Below, one piece after another: positions 9,719 through 19,796 of a stretch of 31,356 nt of DNA; positions within the stretch are counted from its first letter, which is position 1, and each line of letters starts with the position of its first letter. The stretch spans positions 1 through 31,356 of the forward strand of contig LGRX02034602.1 in the NCBI GenBank assembly GCA_001247695.2, in the 5' to 3' direction. Origin of the DNA: Cymbomonas tetramitiformis (taxonomy: Eukaryota > Chlorophyta > Pyramimonadophyceae > Pyramimonadales > Pyramimonadaceae). Under the pieces are notes generated by a model, which worked only from the letters and a program-made list of their open reading frames with translations, had not been told where the DNA came from and did not search any database. The translations under genes and the position numbers were made by a program.

Positions 9719-11491
9719 ATGAGGCCTTGCAGCAAGAACTCCCGAGCCTTTCGCGATATCACCAACTCGATACAAGTGAGCGAAGAAAAACAACAGGTGT
9801 GGTCGTTAGCACCGCACTATGTGTCTCGCGTCATAACCTTTTGCTCGATTTTAAAGTCGTACTAGAATGCGCGCCTTACCTTCCCTCATTTCATTCATTA
9901 CTTAAATGGTGCTTTGCCTTGGTTGTAGGTTGGGGGCAAAGAGGCTTCACAGGGTTCAGTTGAACTTGCAGACTGTGCACCAAGCAATGTGTTGAATGAT
10001 AACGGGTGTCAACGGATAGTGACCGGAAGAAAGTTGATAGATGATGCTGTGAACCCCACCTTCGCTCACTTGTATATCCCTGAAAGTCGGCTAACCATCG
10101 AGAAAACGTACATTGGCAGTGGTGGATATGGTGACGTTTCAAAAGGGTACCTGTCAGGAGCTGTACATTGTCCCAGCTCAGAAATTGTTGCAGTCAAAAG
10201 GTTTCGCAAATCAGATACAGCATCCCGCGACTTTTTGCAAGAACTGGAGACGCTGGTGGAGGTGTCTCCGTTATCCAGCGCAGTCACGGTGCTAGGATGG
10301 ACCGTTCTCCATTCGGCAAAGGGGAGAGTAAAAACCTCAGTTCCTGCATTAATACTTGAGTATCTTGACTTTGGTGATCTTTTGAACTTTATGTGTTATC
10401 TAGAAGGCAAGAGAATGCTGGAGTTCAAGCTCATAGTGCAGGTGATCTTAGACGCACTCATGTCTCTGCTCCAACTGCATAGCATTTCCCTAGGTCACGG
10501 TGACGTCAAAGCCGAGAATTTCCTCGTTGAAGAGGTCCACGTCAAGCTGCAGGATGGAAGTTTTGTGACGACGAAGAAGTTTTACAATCTTGAGGAATGC
10601 TTAAAGACAGGCGGTGAAATTGTTTTCGTAAAGTTACTGTCTTCGGATTTCGGGAGTGCCGTGCGCTTACCAGGAAAGGACAGTCGCCACGCAAGTACGT
10701 TTAGGGCACCTGAACTGATTATCGGAGATTATACGCACCCGAGCGAGGCATGGTCTTTATTTGTTATGATTCTTTGCCAGATGTGCCTTGACGTTGATAG
10801 CGTCACGGAAGCGAAACTGCCTGGGCTGGTCGAACAAATCCGAATAACTGCAAAGCCAGAGTCCCAAGACAAAGATGTCCAAGACCTTCTTCAGAGATAT
10901 CAAAGACACATCAACTTTAGACCGAAGGGCCCTTGGAAAAAACTGTACGAGCTTACTTCTGCTGCGTTGAAAGTTCAGCCGACATCGCGTCCTTCTTTGA
11001 CAACTTTCTCAAGTGACTTAATCTCACTTTGCATAAAGGAGTTCAATTTATCAGAGTACATTCAAGCGTACCTTCGACTGCCACACACACAGCACTTCCG
11101 CAGATTACTTGCAAAACTTTCTCCAATAATATCAGAATATTTGCTTGACAACTCGTGTCAGGACTCGGACGGTATCTCAGATTGTGAGAATGTTCCCCAC
11201 CAAAATGTGAGTCCCCCAGCGGTGTCCCGGTATGGTGGTTGCCCCCGGCTACCTACCTCAGCAGTTCAGGAACCAACACAGCTGTTGACGAGAACCAAAA
11301 GAGCTCGAGCGTGTAAAGTCAGTTACTTACAAGAAGACAAAGATGACAGTATAGGAAATCAGAGTCCCAAAGACAAAGACATTCCCACTCTTCAGATAAA
11401 GTTGAAGCTGAATACTCAGACACAACGATGGTGCGGTGACCACTTCGAGAAGCTCTGCACTGATAGATCTAAGATTGCCAAAAGGAAATAG
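9719..11491 (+). CDS. Eukaryotic-type protein kinase, two exons
   Basis: Exon 1 is 9719-9796 (ATG, 26 codons, ends CAG|GTGTGG). Exon 2 is 9929-11491 (TTGTAG|GTT). Both are phase 0, so the model gives about 546 residues; without the intron there is an in-frame stop at 9926 and only a GTG start. The kinase core has a glycine loop GSGGYGDV (residues ~89-96), VAVK Lys (~116, codon 10196), hinge LILEYLDFGDLL, catalytic loop HGDVKAENF (~216, codon 10496; HGD instead of HRD), DFG (codon 10646) and APE (10706). All catalytic residues are present. There is an extra ~25-residue insert between the catalytic loop and DFG. The last ~130 residues are polar and basic (RTKRARACK) without a known domain. The kinase family was not assigned. 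It is transcribed away from POLI. Confidence 0.85.
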
Positions 11492-11510
11492 GTATCAAAA
11501 CTCAACTCCG

Positions 11511-11516
11511 AATAAA
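11511..11516 (+). terminator. Poly(A) signal AATAAA of the kinase gene
   Basis: A canonical AATAAA lies 20 bases after the TAG stop at 11489-11491 and is followed by a T-rich stretch. It supports the 3' end of the kinase model. Confidence 0.7.
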
Positions 11517-11855
11517 GATTTTTTAATGGAATAGCACGGCGTAAGTCATAGAATACTCTTGTACAGTAAACCGGCCCAATTAGAATTGACTGTACGATGA
11601 AAGATGAATCCTGCCGTGAATGTTAGGGCCTCCTGTCAACGACAAAAGCCTTGCAAACAACATCTGTTTTTTGGAATTTCGAAACGACAGAACGCACTGC
11701 GTTTCCTGCTCCGCTGTGCAATTTGTGCCTTGAAGTTGCGATATTTTGGCAATTTATGAACTTTGTTCCCACTCCTCCCATAACAACGCGTTGATGCGTG
11801 AAGGTCATATCGGCAGCTGCAGTCATTTGTCACGCAATCTCCAGTGCTTACTTGC

Positions 11856-12143
11856 TTACGACGTGGTCTCTATGCAAATGAAGTAGTCGATTCTCGTATG
11901 CGTGCGACCCTGTAGCAAAATATGGTTTGCTCCACATATCACCTCATGTAGTAACGAGTGACTGGCACAGTTATCGTACAACTCATCGCGATATCCCTGA
12001 ATAGATATCCTGCATCGTATATTTGCAGCAGTGGCTCTAGCCTGAGAACATATTTCAACCTCGGTATTGATCTGACAAACATTTCTTCTTCTGGGCAGGC
12101 TGCGCACAAGATATCGGTAATCTGTTGCGCACTTGTAAAGCAA
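11856..12143 (-). pseudogene. Possible Ty1/copia RNase H relic
   Basis: The open frame of 95 codons has no ATG at its start. In order it shows INTEVEI, ELYDN and GRTHTRIDYFI, which resemble the copia RNase H landmarks STTEAEY, CDN and RTKHID..YHFI at nearly the right spacing. No RT or integrase was seen beside it. The resemblance could be chance. Confidence 0.3.
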
Positions 12144-14237
12144 TAGGTACAGTTGTTATCAATCGCTCCATGTGGCTCGATTCAAACTCTGGTTTAAGTC
12201 GCGACTCCGTGTAGGACAATGGACAGCATCAGTGTCCATCATCAGCTCAGGCTCGTATCCGCATAGAGACTCGCCGCGCCGCCTTATTGTAGGGCTTGTA
12301 AGTGTACTTCACGCACGAAATGCACGGCACGGTCCACGTCCAGCCCGGCACGACGAAAGCATGGCACATGGTTTGACCTACACTATATTTTTTGAAATCG
12401 CTTACTTCAAAATACTTATTTTGATTTGATTATTAGTTGTTTTTGGCCCCTAGAAAATTACATATTTTGAAAGTGTTGTCGTATCTATCAAAAATTTGGC
12501 ATATTTTGTCAAAGTTTGATAAAAAATTTAGCTGTTTGAGGTCTCTGGATTTTCAATAATTAGAAAAGAAATCTGGCCAGGGGCAAGGCATGGTTCACTG
12601 CGGTTCACCGTTGCCCAAATTTTTCTATGCTTCATATCATGTTGTTGATGCCTTTATCAGAATATCCGGTGTTTTATCCTAGAGTATAGCTCTTCAAGTA
12701 AGTCGTTGGTTGCCTTTTCCAGATCATGTGGAGTTCATAAGAAGCAGCATCTCGGCTGAATCCTTCGCCGGTTTAGATTATACAGACTCGCATGTACGCG
12801 CGCGCGCGTATGATGTATGCAATAGCGACGGACCTTCGTATTGCGGTTATGCCTTAGGCGATGGACGCATAATAAACGTCAAATGTTTAAGAAACGTCTG
12901 AATATAATTCCAATACGATTCCATAACTTTCCATCGAGAACGAATGGTGTCGCTGTAACATACAGTGACAATCCTGATACGTGATGGCACACGCCGGTTG
13001 AGATGATACATCCATGATATGATTGTGACCCTTGTTCACAATTATATGACACGCCACCTAGGGTGGGTACGGGATGGTGTATTGCGACAACGTGTTGCAG
13101 AGATACTGGGTTGGTTATTTACATGCATAGCAATCATATATCAATTATAATATATATATATATATTAACCTGACAAAACAGGGGACTTAAAGGCACATTT
13201 GCAATGTTTGGTACGATGTGACGCAATGCCACGATGAACGGCCATGGCTTATGGGCTACATGTTCTTCCATCGATGCATACAAGATACAACGCAGTATCA
13301 TGATCCGCATGTGCATACGAGTAAGCTGAATCCAAAGATCAGCTCAGGACAATACAGATACAATAAACCTACCAGACATACACACAGTAGCAGCTTGTTT
13401 GTAAGTGGTCAGAGCAACTACTAATGCCGGGATAGTGCAATTGTATTATACGGTACGCACACGCAGGAACGATATGTTCCTGACGACCACGAGTAAGTAG
13501 GTAAAGATGCTGTCCGTATCACGAACGAAGGAATATTTCGTTCGAGGAGGAGCAAGTCCTCCCTCCACATGCAGGTGGTCACGCAACAGGCATCAGGCAA
13601 AGGGTGCTCTCGGTCGTAGCAGGTCTCCTCGGAAACGTACTTCATGGCGGACCCGTTGAACTACGTATCAGCATGTCGATTTTAAGTTGAGCGAGGGTTA
13701 AAATTCTCGACTCCGTTCTGGGTGGTGGGGGTTCCGGCAGGCATTCTGTTCGGGGTGAGAGTCCTAAACAAGGACTCCCTCCGGAGTAAGTAAACACTTA
13801 CGTGAAATGCTTGGAGAGCATCTCGGTTGTAATGCAGAGATCACAAGGGTAATATCGGAGATATCGGTTATGTCGGTTAAAACTTAAATGAGTCGAAGTC
13901 GCTATGCACCAGAGGTTGGTGCCACTTGTAACTATTTCAAAAAGTAATGTAAGAGCTTGCTCAGCTCTATTAGTAGCAACCTGTCGACTCGAATTCCCTC
14001 GGCTCACCTCGGATTCGAATGTCGCATGTCCAGTCACTTCTAATTCATCAGTCCCGATGTCTGTCATGTCATACAGCCCTCGGACTGCAGCTGCCAATCA
14101 ACTCTAATCTGACTTCCTGAATAATCATAGATCTGATGATGTGGCAAGAACTGAGGCTCTCCTGGTTTCCCTCCAGTTCTGTTCGTCACTCTGACACGTC
14201 TGTCTCTCGTACTGACTCGCGATGCATCCTAGTACAA

Positions 14238-14249
14238 CTCCCCCCTTTA
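14238..14249 (-). other. Possible polypurine tract and LTR edge
   Basis: On the minus strand the sequence reads TAAAGGGGGGAG followed by TTGTACTAGG, like a polypurine tract abutting a 3' LTR that begins with TG. The LTR would extend towards about 13.7 kb, but no second copy was found to confirm it. Confidence 0.3.
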
Positions 14250-14833
14250 GGCGCGCCTACGTCCTCGCTAGGCTGTCCTGCCCCACAGTATTCTGAGTCA
14301 CTAGTCAAATATGTACATTATAATGGCATGGGAAAGTTGGACAAAATTGAAATGGCAAGATGGGCTGTACGATTTCTAAGATCTGCGTGAGATTGACGGC
14401 AGATGCAGTGGTGGGAAAGTTGAACAAATTCAGACGAGGAGGATAGGAACGTCGGATCTTGCCTAGTCACGATGTCGAGTTAATCGTGGTGTCGAGGGAC
14501 TTCGTCATGGTTTCACAAACACGAGTTCCCTGAATTTCTGCAATGGTTCGGATCAGGTCACTTTGTCATTTTTGGGACAAAAGATTTGCTTCGCGTTTCA
14601 AAGATTCACCTCTCGCAGTCGCAAACGCTGAACGCCATAGTCAGCAGTGCCGTTCGTAAGTTATTAAATATGGAAATCTAGGTTATGAATCGGCTGCCCG
14701 CCCCAACTTTGTTGCGCTACTGCAGGCACACCCCCTTGTGGTTTTAATCACATTACATGAAGTACATTTTTTTTCAACGTTCGTAACGAATATACATGTA
14801 TTCACAAGGCGAATACCTTTTTTTAGCTCTTGA

Positions 14834-14913
14834 TCGACCCCATCCGCAACCGCATCAGCTTTGTTTGCAGTCGCGACTGCAAGCTAAGTCGATGCGGTTC
14901 AAGATAGGGTCGA
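14834..14913. repeat. 80 bp near-perfect palindrome (foldback hairpin)
   Basis: The two 40-base arms pair at 32 Watson-Crick and 2 wobble positions around a perfect 18 bp core, TTGCAGTCGCGACTGCAA (14865-14882). It has no spacer, so it could form a cruciform or a long RNA hairpin. No gene overlaps it. Confidence 0.9.
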
Positions 14914-14956
14914 CTAATTCACGGCAGCCGAGGGGTTTTCGTGCGTTCTAGCGCAA

Positions 14957-15009
14957 GAAACTTACGGGATATATTCGTATCAATATTATGGATATATCCC
15001 GTAAGTTTC
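14957..15009. repeat. Perfect 18 bp inverted repeat with 17-base loop
   Basis: The left arm is GAAACTTACGGGATATAT (14957-14974) and the right arm 14992-15009 is its exact reverse complement. It lies 43 bases right of the 80 bp palindrome. It could be a transcript hairpin, a protein-binding site, or the remains of a foldback element. Confidence 0.9.
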
Positions 15010-15369
15010 AGGGCATGCCGTCGAGTACGCTCGAAACGGTCACATCTTGACAAGAGGATAAATCTAAACCCAAAACGCCTACTAATCTCTCGGTTCTCGG
15101 GTTTCCGTGCCCCCCAGTTCTTGGGTCTGGGTCCCCTTCTGCTTTATACTGGGTTTTCCCGAAAGGTCCTCACCGTCTCACGCTGCCAACGCTCAGACGG
15201 TTTGGTAGCCATGGTACTCCCCCGGATCGCAGGTCTTCAGCGGCCATTGCGCCCCGAAGCTAGTTAGCCTCAGTATCTTGGATCTCGGACTCGTCCGTCC
15301 GTGCCGTCAGCGTCGATATTAGGTCCATCATTGCAAGCGCGCTCTCCTTTTTCATGCGTTCGCGCAAGC
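15010..15369. other. Stretch between inverted repeats and retroelement 3' end
   Basis: A 108-codon plus-strand frame reads through this part but has no recognisable domain. The 3' LTR of the gypsy element would be expected here, but no copy of it is visible elsewhere in the window. Confidence 0.3.
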
Positions 15370-15371
15370 TT

Positions 15372-16021
15372 CAGTTCACAGAACAAATGATGAAGCAACG
15401 CACGAGGTATCGCGTACACAGCCTGAGCTAGACCCATACCACGGGTGTTGGCTGCTGAGTTCCCCTCCTGAGCGGTATTCCCATGCTTCCCCAAAGTAGC
15501 TCGTGCAGGGCATGGGGTGGTGTGGGTACACTGCAACAAAGGCACTGAAGGCGGTGCGTTGGTCCATATATGAGTGGGATTTATATATGGAGTACCATAC
15601 TTACAATAAGTGGTGAGCAGCGGCTCCGTCTGGCAGGCGTTTCATCACAGCACGCGTGTGCAAACCCCGCAGCGCGTCGCCTGCATGGTTCTCTATGAAG
15701 AACCCTACGAGTTTACGCAGGGTCGTAGTACTCGCTGATCGCCCTGGTACGCCGCACGCGCCGGTCCGCCAGCTCCAGATCTAGTGCCCCTCGAGTCTTT
15801 GCCTTACTGTACTCCTTACAGGGTGGGCTGGCCCAGATGACATCGAAGTAGTGCCGCGGGCACAGCTTGTAGTTTCAGTGCAGAATATCCTCCATCATGT
15901 GGCTTGCCACTTCGGCAGGATATCTACTGTCACCACCTCGCAGTCCCTGTGTGAACTGCCTCTGGAACTGCTGCTCCACTGACCTGGTACCGCAGAACAG
16001 CACCAGAATCCTCACTGGGTG
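15372..16021 (-). pseudogene. C5-cytosine DNA methyltransferase domain captured by gypsy element (decayed)
   Basis: Motif I reads RILVLFCGTRSVEQQF (about 16012-15965). SRYPAEV follows, then a TGA at 15875-15877 where a Trp codon (TGG) is likely. After it comes HYFDVIWASPPCKEYSKAKT: PPC is motif IV with the catalytic Cys codon at 15818-15820. DLELADRRVRR is next, a one-base frameshift near 15724, then FFIENH (motif VI, 15688-15705). Past another break come TSYFG, GKHGNTAQEGN and QAVYAIPRALLHHLFCEL (15424-15372). C5 methyltransferases add methyl groups to cytosine in DNA. This is a short form of ~215 residues without a host-type regulatory region. It is in frame with the integrase tail. Confidence 0.82.
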
Positions 16022-16439
16022 CTGCATTCTCGAGAGATGGGGCCGGTAAGCCCGGATCTGGCTACGACTGTAGACTGTCGAAGCTGGAGGTCCTATCGCC
16101 ATCAACTGCGCTCTCTGTTCCTCCTGACCCTTATGTGTCTCCCTTCGCCTCTTCTCCGGAGCTCTCCTTCGCCTCTCCTTGTCCGCCTCAAAGACTCTGA
16201 TTGGCTCCAGCCTGCCTCCTTTTGCCCTCGAGATTCTCCCTGGTTTTCCACTGACTGTACTGTGGGGTAGCCGCTTCCACTTCGTCAACCACTCCTTCAC
16301 TGCGCCTTTCTTGTCCGCTGCCACTCGTCCTCCTTTCCTTCGCCTCGATCCGCCTTACAAAGCTGCGTCCATGAAGAAGTCCAGCTGCGTCGCTGGAGCG
16401 TGTACGTACACCAGCTCAAACTAAGGGGGAGAATCCAGT
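16022..16439 (-). pseudogene. Basic integrase tail linking to the methyltransferase
   Basis: After the DDE core the frame encodes FELVYVHAPATQLDFFMDAAL, then a Lys/Arg-rich stretch (KGAVKEWLTKWKRL, ADKERRRRAPEKRRRE) and YSRSQIRAYRPHL. No chromodomain is present. One open frame (from 16324) runs without a break from this tail into the methyltransferase start, so the two were a single polyprotein. Confidence 0.6.
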
Positions 16440-17190
16440 CGTCGCTGACGTGGAGTCATTGATCGCGTACTCCACAGGTGTCACCCAGAGGTCCCAGTCC
16501 TCCTGGTTCTCACTCAGCGACGTACCAGCGCAGCATGCGCTCCACAGTGTGATGGCTATGTTCCGCTTGACCGTCGCTCTGGGGATGATAGAGAGTAGTG
16601 CTGGCCACCTTGACGCCCATCAGCCGCATGAACTCCTGGGTCATAGCGTCGCGAAAGCGAGGGTCACGGTCGCACAATATCTTCATGGGAGCCACAAATC
16701 ATGTAACCGCCACACTGCGTCCATGAACAGCCTGACCACCACCTCTGCAGAGCTGTCGTTGTACGTCATCGGTACCACATGCACCATCTTGCTCAGCTTG
16801 CAAGTGAAGGTAGCGAAGGCGTTCACCCCCCCCCCCCTGAGTCATTGGGAGACCAGTGGTGACGAAGTCAATGCTCACCACTTCCTAGAGCCTGCTGCTC
16901 GGCACTCTATTATGAGGTTGCAGCAGTCCCATGGAGTACCCCTGCCGCGGCTGCGTCTGCTGGCAAGTCACGCACGTTTTCACCCACTCCGCCACATCCA
17001 AATCCATCCGCGGCCACCAGAAGCGTCTTCGGACACGATCCAGCGTCTTGTCCCTACCCGTGTGGCCTGCCGACGGTGCCTCGTGTGCCTCTCTCAACAC
17101 TGTCAGCTCCCCTGCTCCCGTAGTGGCGAGTCCGGAGCTAATACCACCTGGTAGCGCCCTTCAGCTACTCTCCAGATGATGTCACTCACC
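16440..17190 (-). pseudogene. Integrase of the gypsy element
   Basis: The N-terminal zinc finger shows HEAPSAGH (His pair) and CVTCQQ (Cys pair), with TLDRVRRRFWWPRM between them. The DDE core follows: SIDFVTTGLP (first Asp), CDRDPRF (second Asp), HPQSDGQAEHSHHTVERML (Glu). A run of 12 C at 16826-16837 sits at a frameshift just after the first Asp. A stop follows WYVAE, and the frame resumes as DWDLWVTPVEYAINDSTSATTGFSP. All three catalytic acids are still readable, but spread over several frames. Confidence 0.88.
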
Positions 17191-17495
17191 TTCCGAAAGT
17201 TTTCTGTCCGATGGTGTTGGGTGCTCAACAACTACTGTTTCAAGGTTCTGAGATACTCACTGCGCCTGTGTTCTGCTCTCAGTGCTCGCAAGAACGCCCC
17301 TGGCTCTAATGTCCCCGTCTTATCTCTGACCTTCGCCGCAGCTCCTGAGAGCGTGACTGTCGGCTGCGCAGTAGGCCTCTCGCGTGTGACCAGCCTGCTG
17401 GGTGGCTTCTGCGGTCTAGCTATTACCACTAGCACTGGCCATGGAACTGGTAGTTCCTGCAGGGCCGGGCGATGACCCCTCTCTTCCCCGGGCGA

Positions 17496-17884
17496 GGTAA
17501 ATAGCCGGTTGGGCTCACCGTGCTCGTCCGTTCTTGGAATGATCTCGACGATCTCCATGCCGAACTCGCGCAGTAATGGCCGCCAACTCGCTTGGGGAAA
17601 ATCTGGCACCAGGAACAGGGCAGCTGTGTGACGCGGGTCCTGCCGCGCCTCGGACGCATAGTGCCTCAGGATGTCATCGATGCTCACGTCAGGGTCTGAA
17701 AGGGGGGAAGGCACCAGAAGATGCGGTCCCTCCACTGCTCGTGCAGGCAGTCAGTCCAGAAGGTGCTCAGCTGCCTGTTCTGGCCCATTGCGTCACAACA
17801 CGCGTCCACCTGAAACGGACCTCCCAGTACCCGAGCGTACTTGCTCTGCAGCCTCGCGAACTCGGAAGAGATCAACTTCCAATC
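17496..17884 (-). pseudogene. Dam-like (N6-adenine) DNA methyltransferase domain in gypsy pol
   Basis: Motifs in order: DWKLISSEFARL, GPFQVDACCDAMGQN, FWTDCLHEQW, then C-L-P-P-F where this family normally has NPPF or DPPY, a one-base frameshift near 17700, DDILRHYASEARQDPRHTAALFLVP, PQASWRPLLREFG, and LFTSP. The layout (W..F, F.vDACCD..G.N, FWT, xPPF, LP..W..LL, LFTS) resembles phage-type Dam methylases and the methyltransferase-like domain found between RNase H and the recombinase in DIRS-like elements. The Asn/Asp of the catalytic motif is Leu here, so this copy would be inactive. Assignment rests on motif memory. Confidence 0.6.
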
Positions 17885-17927
17885 CTGATTGTCCACCAGT
17901 GGTTCTCCAGGTCGGATTCTCGGACTT

Positions 17928-18600
17928 GATTGCTGCCGCTCCGCTGCTGTCACTGCTGGATGCTGCTGCTTCGCTGCTGTCGCCGCTGGTTGCTGCTCCG
18001 CTACTGCTGCTGCAGCTGGCTGCTGCTGCTCTGCTGCTGTTGACTGCTGCTCCGCTGCCTGCGTTCGCTGGGCTGCTTAGCAGCCTAGCTGCCGCTGCTG
18101 CTTCCGTGCTGCCGCTGCTGCTTCCGTGCTGGGGGTGTCTCCGACAGGGCAACTTCGGCGTCCAAGGGGGACACTGGGTCATTACCTGTTGCTGGCTGCT
18201 CCACTGCAGCCGCTCGTTGCGCCCTCGTCGAAGTCACTCCTGCGAAAGCAGAGATTGCTGACATCTTGGCCACAGTGTTCATGGCGTCGCGCCACAGCTC
18301 GGGAGTCTCTGCCCACCAAAGTCCATTGAGCTGCGCCAGCTTCCCTGTCACTACTGGCGGGTTAACTGGTGGGTGTTCCTCGTCCTCCTCCTCTGATGGG
18401 CTGAACCCCGCATCCAATGGTGAGATGGGGTCCTCCTTCTCCACCTCCTTCTCCTTCACCGCTGCATTCACCTCAGCTTCGACCTTGGGTACTCCCGCTG
18501 GTTTCCCCTTGGCACCTGCAGCTCGCCTTCCTTCTTCAGCTGTCACTGGCTGGTCGGTACTCAGGTCCACGTACCCTGCTTCCTTGAGCCCATCTCTATC
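17928..18600 (-). pseudogene. Low-complexity linker of the gypsy polyprotein
   Basis: The minus frame encodes an acidic then Ala/Ser-rich linker (EKEVEKEDPISPLDAGFSPS). A motif SPLDAGFSPSEEE recurs as SPLDAEVALSETP. The DNA at 17928-18131 is a CTG/CAG-rich imperfect microsatellite, including a 20-mer GCTGCCGCTGCTGCTTCCGT repeated twice at 18090-18129. No domain is known; it joins RNase H to the Dam-like domain. Confidence 0.6.
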
Positions 18601-19396
18601 TCGCAGAGGTCTGCACGTACTCCGGTTTGCGAGACGCGGCGTCCGGCACCACCAGTGTGCGCCCTGGCACATGCTCCGTTGCGTGCACACCCACCTCCAC
18701 CAGATCCTTATACCACCTAGCTTGTCTGCGGCTCAGCTCTTGGCCAGGGGCAAACGGCCATTTTTAAGGGGCGTGGTCTCCCATGAGTTTAAATTCGGTG
18801 AAGATGAGATAGTGCCTCCAGGTTTGAGTGGTGCAGTGATGGATCGCTGCTAGTTCTCGTTCTCCAGCGTGATAGTTCTGCTCCGCCGATGAGAACTGCT
18901 TGCTCTCGAAAGCTATCGGCTGCAGTCCCTTCCCCAGGTCCTGCATCAGTACTCCAGCCAGCGCCACTGCACTAGCATCCGTCTGTACGGCGAATGGGAT
19001 ATTGCCCTCATGTGCTGCATTTTGATCTGGAAGGATCAACGTGGGAGCCTTGGTAAGCGCTGTCTTCAACCGCTCGAACGCCCGCTCCTGCTCCGGACCC
19101 CACTCCCAGCAGGGCACCAAGTTCGTCGTAAGCTTGGTCAGTGGGTGAGCCAGATCGGAGAACCCCTGGATATATCGGCGGTAGAAACCAGCCAGATCCA
19201 GGAACTGTCGCACATGTTTGACAGTCTCCAGCTTAGGCCAGTCCTTCACCGCAGCGATCTTGTCCTGCTGCGGCCGACATCCCGCGCGGTCGATAACGTG
19301 CCCAAGGAACCGCACAGAGCGCTTGAAGCACCTCAGCTTCGATTCCTTCAGTCTTCTTACTTTATTTTGGCGACAGACCTCCAATATCTGCTTCAA
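18600..19396 (-). pseudogene. Reverse transcriptase C-terminus plus RNase H (gypsy pol)
   Basis: The frame opens inside RT: ILEVCRQNK, FLGHVIDRAGCRP, LAGFYRRYIQGFSDLAHPL (connection domain). RNase H follows with QTDASAVALAGVL (first Asp), FESKQFSSAEQNYHAGERELAAI (Glu, in two pieces of the motif), GDHAPL, and after a frameshift RWYKDLVE and VPGRTLVVPDAASRKPEY (last Asp). The frame breaks at 18764 and an in-frame stop lies near 18740. The RT catalytic YxDD lies upstream of the truncation and is missing. Confidence 0.9.
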
Positions 19397-19796
19397 ATCA
19401 CTAGGAATAGGTTTTCGCTTACTTTTGGTTAACTTTGGTTATTAATGTTTACTTTTGGTTATTAATCCTTGCTTTCGCTTGATTTATATAAATATGGCAG
19501 GATCTAACAGGCGGTGTCATCGAGCCGGCTTCAGAATGCCTCGGGGTTCATTCAAGATCTCACGAGAACGACGCACGAGACCGAAACCGCAATCAAGTCA
19601 CAGGGATCAGCGATCGGGACGCTTTTGAGGGACTGGAGGAAGGGGAAATAATTATAGCCCGATGAGTGTCGTCCATTAAGAGAGACACCATTCAGTTTTA
19701 TATACTTCAAGCGACATCCGACATGCGCGAGATTGAATCTTTTGCAGCTCGTCCAATCATGAATTAGAAATTATAGAATTATACAAACGTTCATCG
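19397..19796. other. AT-rich flank between gypsy element and MITE
   Basis: Starts with four short repeats of TTACTTTTGGTTA and TTATTAAT words at 19418-19470, right at the truncation point. No gene was recognised. Confidence 0.5.

Larger units (their letters stand above)
11517..14833. other. Intergenic stretch with possible retroelement relics
   Basis: No gene is supported. It holds a possible copia RNase H relic (11856-12143), a TA microsatellite at 13148-13166, and an LTR-like edge near 14249. A minus-strand ORF at 13421-13645 with a true ATG has no recognised family. Confidence 0.5.
15370..19400 (-). mobile_element. Decayed 5'-truncated Ty3/gypsy retrotransposon carrying methyltransferase domains
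   Basis: In minus-strand order it has RT C-terminus (from 19396), RNase H (to ~18600), Ala/Ser-rich linker, Dam-like methyltransferase (17884-17496), integrase zinc finger and DDE core (~17190-16440), a basic tail, and C5 DNA methyltransferase (16021-15372). RT-RH-IN order defines the Ty3/gypsy class. Frames shift at least six times and stops interrupt domains, so it is dead. Gag, protease and the RT fingers and palm (YxDD) are absent: homology ends at about 19396 in AT-rich DNA. No LTR or target duplication was found. It is GC-rich compared with its right flank. Confidence 0.88.

Noticed and set aside
14010..14085. Minus-strand candidate exon (VRGLYDMTDIGTDELEV) with donor GAG|GTGAGC
   Set aside because: No partner exon was found, and it may lie in an LTR.
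16450..18853. Plus-strand ORFs of 117-234 codons
   Set aside because: They are shadows of the minus-strand gypsy integrase, linker and methyltransferase coding.
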